NCBI GenBank assembly: GCA_905116865.2
Contig: CAJHNH020008068.1
Location: 294,001-358,000, forward strand
DNA from: Candidula unifasciata
Taxonomy: Eukaryota > Mollusca > Gastropoda > Stylommatophora > Geomitridae
Length of the DNA stretch: 64,000 nt
Direction: 5' to 3'
Part shown: in pieces, positions 38,201-44,200 of the stretch
How the letters are laid out: each line of letters begins with the position of its first letter
Numbering within the stretch: the first letter of the stretch is position 1
Translations under genes and position numbers: made by a program
Notes under the pieces: generated by a model
What the model saw: only the letters and a program-made list of their open reading frames with translations
Database searches by the model: none
What the model was told of the DNA's origin: nothing

Positions 38201-41200
38201 GTCCCCACCTTGTTCAGCATGCTCTGTGAGTCAGTTACAATGATCACCTGTACGTAGCGCGCCTGTCCCCACCTTGTTCAGCATGCTCTGTGAGTCAGTT
38301 ACAATGATCACCTGTACGTAGCGCGCCTGTCCCCACCTTGTTCAGCATGCTCTGTGAGTCAGTTACAATGATCACCTGTACGTAGCGCGCCTGTCCCCAC
38401 CTTGTTCAGCATGCTCTGTGAGTCAGTTACAATGATCACCTGTACGTAGCGAGCCTGTCCCCACCTTGTTCAGCATGCTCTGTGAGTCAGTTACAATGAT
38501 CACCTGTACGTAGCGCGCCTGTCCCCACCTTGTTCAGCATGCTCTGTGAGTCAGTTACAATGATCACCTGTACGTAGCGAGCCTGTCCCCACCTTGTTCA
38601 GCATGCTCTGTGAGTCAGTTACAATGATCACCTGTACGTAGCGAGCCTGTCCCCACCTTGTTCAGCATGCTCTGTGAGTCAGTTACAATGATCACCTGTA
38701 CGTAGCGAGCCTGTCCCCACCTTGTTCAGCATGCTCTGTGAGTCAGTTACAATGATCACCTGTACGTAGCGAGCCTGTCCCCACCTTGTTCAGCATGCTC
38801 TGTGAGTCAGTTACAATGATCACCTGTACGTAGCGAGCCTGTCCCCACCTTGTTCAGCATGCTCTGTGAGTCAGTTACAATGATCACCTGTACGTAGCGC
38901 GCCTGTCCCCACCTTGTTCAGCATGCTCTGTGAGTCAGTTACAATGATCACCTGTACGTAGCGCGCCTGTCCCCACCTTGTTCAGCATGCTCTGTGAGTC
39001 AGTTACAATGATCACCTGTACGTAGCGAGCCTGTCCCCACCTTGTTCAGCATGCTCTGTGAGTCAGTTACAATGATCACCTGTACGTAGCGAGCCTGTCC
39101 CCACCTTGTTCAGCATGCTCTGTGAGTCAGTTACAATGATCACCTGTACGTAGCGAGCCTGTCCCCACCTTGTTCAGCATGCTCTGTGAGTCAGTTACAA
39201 TGATCACCTGTACGTAGCGCGCCTGTCCCCACCTTGTTCAGCATGCTCTGTGAGTCAGTTACAATGATCACCTGTACGTAGCGAGCCTGTCCCCACCTTG
39301 TTCAGCATGCTCTGTGAGTCAGTTACAATGATCACCTGTACGTAGCGCGCCTGTCCCCACCTTGTTCAGCATGCTCTGTGAGTCAGTTACAATGATCACC
39401 TGTACGTAGCGCGCCTGTCCCCACCTTGTTCAGCATGCTCTGTGAGTCAGTTACAATGATCACCTGTACGTAGCGCGCCTGTCCCCACCTTGTTCAGCAT
39501 GCTCTGTGAGTCAGTTACAATGATCACCTGTACGTAGCGAGCCTGTCCCCACCTTGTTCAGCATGCTCTGTGAGTCAGTTACAATGATCACCTGTACGTA
39601 GCGAGCCTGTCCCCACCTTGTTCAGCATGCTCTGTGAGTCAGTTACAATGATCACCTGTACGTAGCGCGCCTGTCCCCACCTTGTTCAGCATGCTCTGTG
39701 AGTCAGTTACAATGATCACCTGTACGTAGCGCGCCTGTCCCCACCTTGTTCAGCATGCTCTGTGAGTCAGTTACAATGATCACCTGTACGTAGCGCGCCT
39801 GTCCCCACCTTGTTCAGCATGCTCTGTGAGTCAGTTACAATGATCACCTGTACGTAGTGCGCCTGTCCCCACCTTGTTCAGCATGCTCTGTGAGTCAGTT
39901 ACAATGATCACCTGTACGTAGCGCGCCTGTCCCCACCTTGTTCAGCATGCTCTGTGAGTCAGTTACAATGATCACCTGTACGTAGCGAGCCTGTCCCCAC
40001 CTTGTTCAGCATGCTCTGTGAGTCAGTTACAATGATCACCTGTACGTAGCGAGCCTGTCCCCACCTTGTTCAGCATGCTCTGTGAGTCAGTTACAATGAT
40101 CACCTGTACGTAGCGCGCCTGTCCCCACCTTGTTCAGCATGCTCTGTGAGTCAGTTACAATGATCACCTGTACGTAGTGCGCCTGTCCCCACCTTGTTCA
40201 GCATGCTCTGTGAGTCAGTTACAATGATCACCTGTACGTAGCGAGCCTGTCCCCACCTTGTTCAGCATGCTCTGTGAGTCAGTGACAATGATCACCTGTA
40301 TACAGCTGGTTCTCAAGGCCAGCGGAAGGCTGCAGTGATTGTCTACACCTCTATTTTCAAACTAGGGGGTCCATGTGAACCCCCATGCACTTCATCTGCC
40401 TCAACACAGAGTCATCTGTATAGGTAATCATCACTTGGGTGGCAACTGTCATCAATCATTTGTTGAACTTCTGATTTTGCAGCGCCAGCTGGTCAGTCCC
40501 TGCACTCATGACCCAGTTTGATTAGAACCCTACACAGTCTGATTCTTGTTCTAACACTTGTTAGTAACATACTGGGTTAGTAACATACTGGGTTAGTAAC
40601 ATGCTGGGTTAGTAACATACTTGTTAGTAACATACTGGGTTAGTAACATTCTGGGTTAGTAACATGCTAGGTTAGTAACATTCTGGGTTAGTAACATACT
40701 GGGTTAGTAACATACTTGTTAGTAACATGCTGGGTTAGTAACATGCTGGGTTAGTAACATACTTGTTAGTAACATACTGGGTTAGTAACATTCTGGGTTA
40801 GTAACATACTAGGTTAGTAACATGCTTGGTTAGTAACATGCTGGTTTAGTAACATACTGGGTTATAACATACTGGGTTAGTAACATACTAGGTTAGTAAC
40901 ATACTAGGTTAGTAACATTCTGGGTTAGTAACATGCTGGGTTAGTAACATGCTGGGTTAGTAACATGCTGGGTTAGTAACATGCTGGGTTAGTAACATGC
41001 TGGGTTTGTAACATGCTGGGTTAGTAACATGCTGGGTTAGTAACATGCTGGCTAGTAACATGCTGGGTTAGTAACATGCTGGGTTAGTAACATGCTGGGT
41101 TAGTAACATGCTGGGTTAGTAACATGCTGGGTTAGTAACATGCTGGGTTAGTAACATACTTGTTACTAATGTGAGTCAACTGACAACAGGATACCCATGC

Positions 41201-44200
41201 TTGAATATTTAGGATCACATATCTAGTGCAGTCACCATTAACTGTGCAGGTTAGGATTGTTATACAACTGAAAAAAAGAAAAGAAATTACATCACCCTAC
41301 TAAAGATTCAAACTAGATTTCCAAAATGAGAGCCAACTATTCTAATTACTTGTCCAGCTGCTCATTATAAAGACATTTTCAAAGAGTTTAGTGGGATAAG
41401 GTTAAAGGCTTATGCTCTATTGGGAGTTGAAGGGCATTTGAAGATACAATTCAAATACATTCCTGTGTGGGTTGCCGGGCCCCATTGTGGGGGAAAACAA
41501 GAATAGACCCAATGCCTGCCCAAAAGCATGTCGTAAGCGTTGACTAATTGGGCGCCTTCCCTGAAGTCGGAGTACATCTGCTTGAGAGGCAAGGAACCAA
41601 CAGTCTGCATGCAAATGAGTCAGACCTGTAAAACATGTGCATGCGACACTCAGTTTCTGAAGCAGGACTAGAGTTCAGAAGTGGATAAACAACTGAAAAT
41701 ATCCACGAGTTACAGCCGGTGAACGCTCTTTGTATTATTATTTAAATTATTTCATGGTCTTAAGTATTGTTTTAATTGTATGTATATGGGTTTTTTTTTT
41801 TTAAATTTATTCTGGCATGTTTGTCTTTTTAGAAAGTTCTTGAAAAACTTTACCACAAATGAAATCATCAACTGGAGCCAGCTGTGTAAGGAATATGAAA
41901 AGGGCTTGAAAGACGCAACAACTTCTGTGTTTGCCACAGGAAACAAGATAGAAGGGGGAGATAAACGATGGGCGGACCTGAAGAACAGAGTTGTGGAACA
42001 TGTAAGTGCTTTGGTTGATTTACCTGTATGTTACTGGAACCCACTAGGAATACAAAGAATAGTATTACAGTAACTGATAAGTGGCAACTGAGAATGATTT
42101 CAAGCGTTTCCCAGTTATTAATTTTAATAAGGACACAAATATTAGATTGCATGATTTAATGCTGTGCGTATTTCGCTGTATCTTGTCAAGTGTATACTAG
42201 AGCAAGAATTTATTAAACTTAGTATTAAAAAATGAATCTGTCTAACTTCTTCTTCTTTTTCTCTTCCACCATTTGCCTCAGGTTGTGGGGGGAGGGGGGG
42301 GGGGGGGGAGTAAGAATCATTTTTGCACTTTTTCCAATGCATGGTACAAGTTGGTGTTTATTTCTGTTAGGTTGCTCCTGATGTTGTCGCTCCTTCTCTT
42401 GTATAGTCTTCTCCTTGCTCTGTGTTCATTATATATTTCTTCAGCCTGGCTGTCTGTGGCAATTGGTACCAGAGCATTCTCATCAGGTGGCTGGACCATC
42501 TCATTTGTTGTTTTTTTAATGAATACCCTAACTGAACCACAAAATTGACTACATTCAAAAGTAACTTCCTGCGGATGAATGAAGTTTACAAGTTTATCAT
42601 TGTGGCTTCTATGTTTCACAAAAGTCTGCAGTTGGTTGAGATATACAGAATTAAAAATAAAGAATTTTTTTAAACCAAAAAAATGGTTTACAATTGGGGC
42701 AGTTGTTTCCTCAAAAAAAAAAACTTTTTTTAAATTTAAATTGTTTCTTTGGTCTTTCTGTCTGTCTGTTGAGAAGGTGAAGGAATGACTTGAGCTTAAG
42801 GATTTAGGGCCACATGCCTAGTGCAGTCGCTACACTTTTATGTAGTTTACTGTAACACTGACATTAGAAAAATGTCCATCACCTACCAAAGATTGAAACC
42901 CAGGTCCCCCCCCCCCTCCCCCCAAAAATGGCTTTTCCAACCAGTGAAAAACTGACGCAGGCAATCTTTTTATGTACCCTGCTAGATGTTAAGTGGTTGT
43001 TGAACAAAGCTATTTTGTTTCACCGCTGTTTACCCACATACCACTGCGGTTCAGGCTCTGCACAGATGAAGTACTGAGGACAGGTCATTTGGCATTCTTT
43101 GAGGTTGAAGAAAGTGGCTGCAAATCACCTCGGCACCCACAGGCTTACACTTGAGGAGGTCATACTCATGATTGTAACGGGTGATATTTGCCTGCGGGGA
43201 TTTGTCTAAAGTCGTCATCATCCATAAATTTTTTAATGTCATAACTTCTTTTTCTACTTCGCATTCACCGGATGTAAACTCTGGTAGAAAGTTCTGCCTG
43301 TTCATCCATTGCTGGATTTAATTCAGTCTTGTTCCAAAACTTGAGTTGCGAGTGCACATCCGTTCTGCAGATCTGGCTCATTTATGTGCAGACCGCTGGA
43401 AAGATACCTAATTATTCAACTCTTACAAAATGCTTGTTAGGGAGCATTGGGTCTGTTCGTTGCCTCGCCCACCCCAAATGGGCCTTAGAACCTACATGGG
43501 GACTTCATGTCTGATAAGAGTCACAACCATGAATGATGAGGATCATATGACAGTAACAGTTTTCTAGCTTATGAGATTTAAACAAAGTAATGTCTATTCT
43601 TTTTATATTTTGATTCAGATGTATGAAAATCCTAGTCATATTATGTTTGTATGACATTTGTTTTAAACATTGAAAAGAGGTTAACTGACCCTACAGGGGA
43701 TTTTAATTTTGTTTGCATAATTTTGAGGTATGGATATAATATGAGCATCTGCTCTTTCAATTTGTTTCAGAACATTCGAGTCATGGCCAAGTACTACACC
43801 CGGCTTAAAATGAAGAGAATGGCAGATTTGCTTGATTTGTCAGAAAATGTAAGTTTACTTGTTACATTTATGGTGTCGTTTGACCCTTGAACTGTTTATC
43901 TTCTTATTAGCGTTCACCAACTATTAACTCCAGTGGAAAGTTCTGGCTGTTCATCCACTCTTGGACTTTAGTCTTGATCCACAACTTGAAGTTTTGCTTG
44001 CGCATCCATTTTATAGATCTTGGGGAAATAATATCAAATCAGTGATCATTGAGAGAAACAAATGGACTCTAGAACAAGGAATAAGAGTGTGAAAATATTT
44101 ATGAGGACAAAGGTCGTACAGTTTTCTAATCTAACACACAGCACAATCTACAGGTACTTGGAAATATTGGCGCAACAGTGTGTAGTGTGTATGTTTTTTT

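Noticed and set aside
36134..40295. CRISPR-like array of 64-bp repeats
   Set aside because: Units are contiguous and identical throughout with no unique spacers, and the context is a eukaryotic intron.
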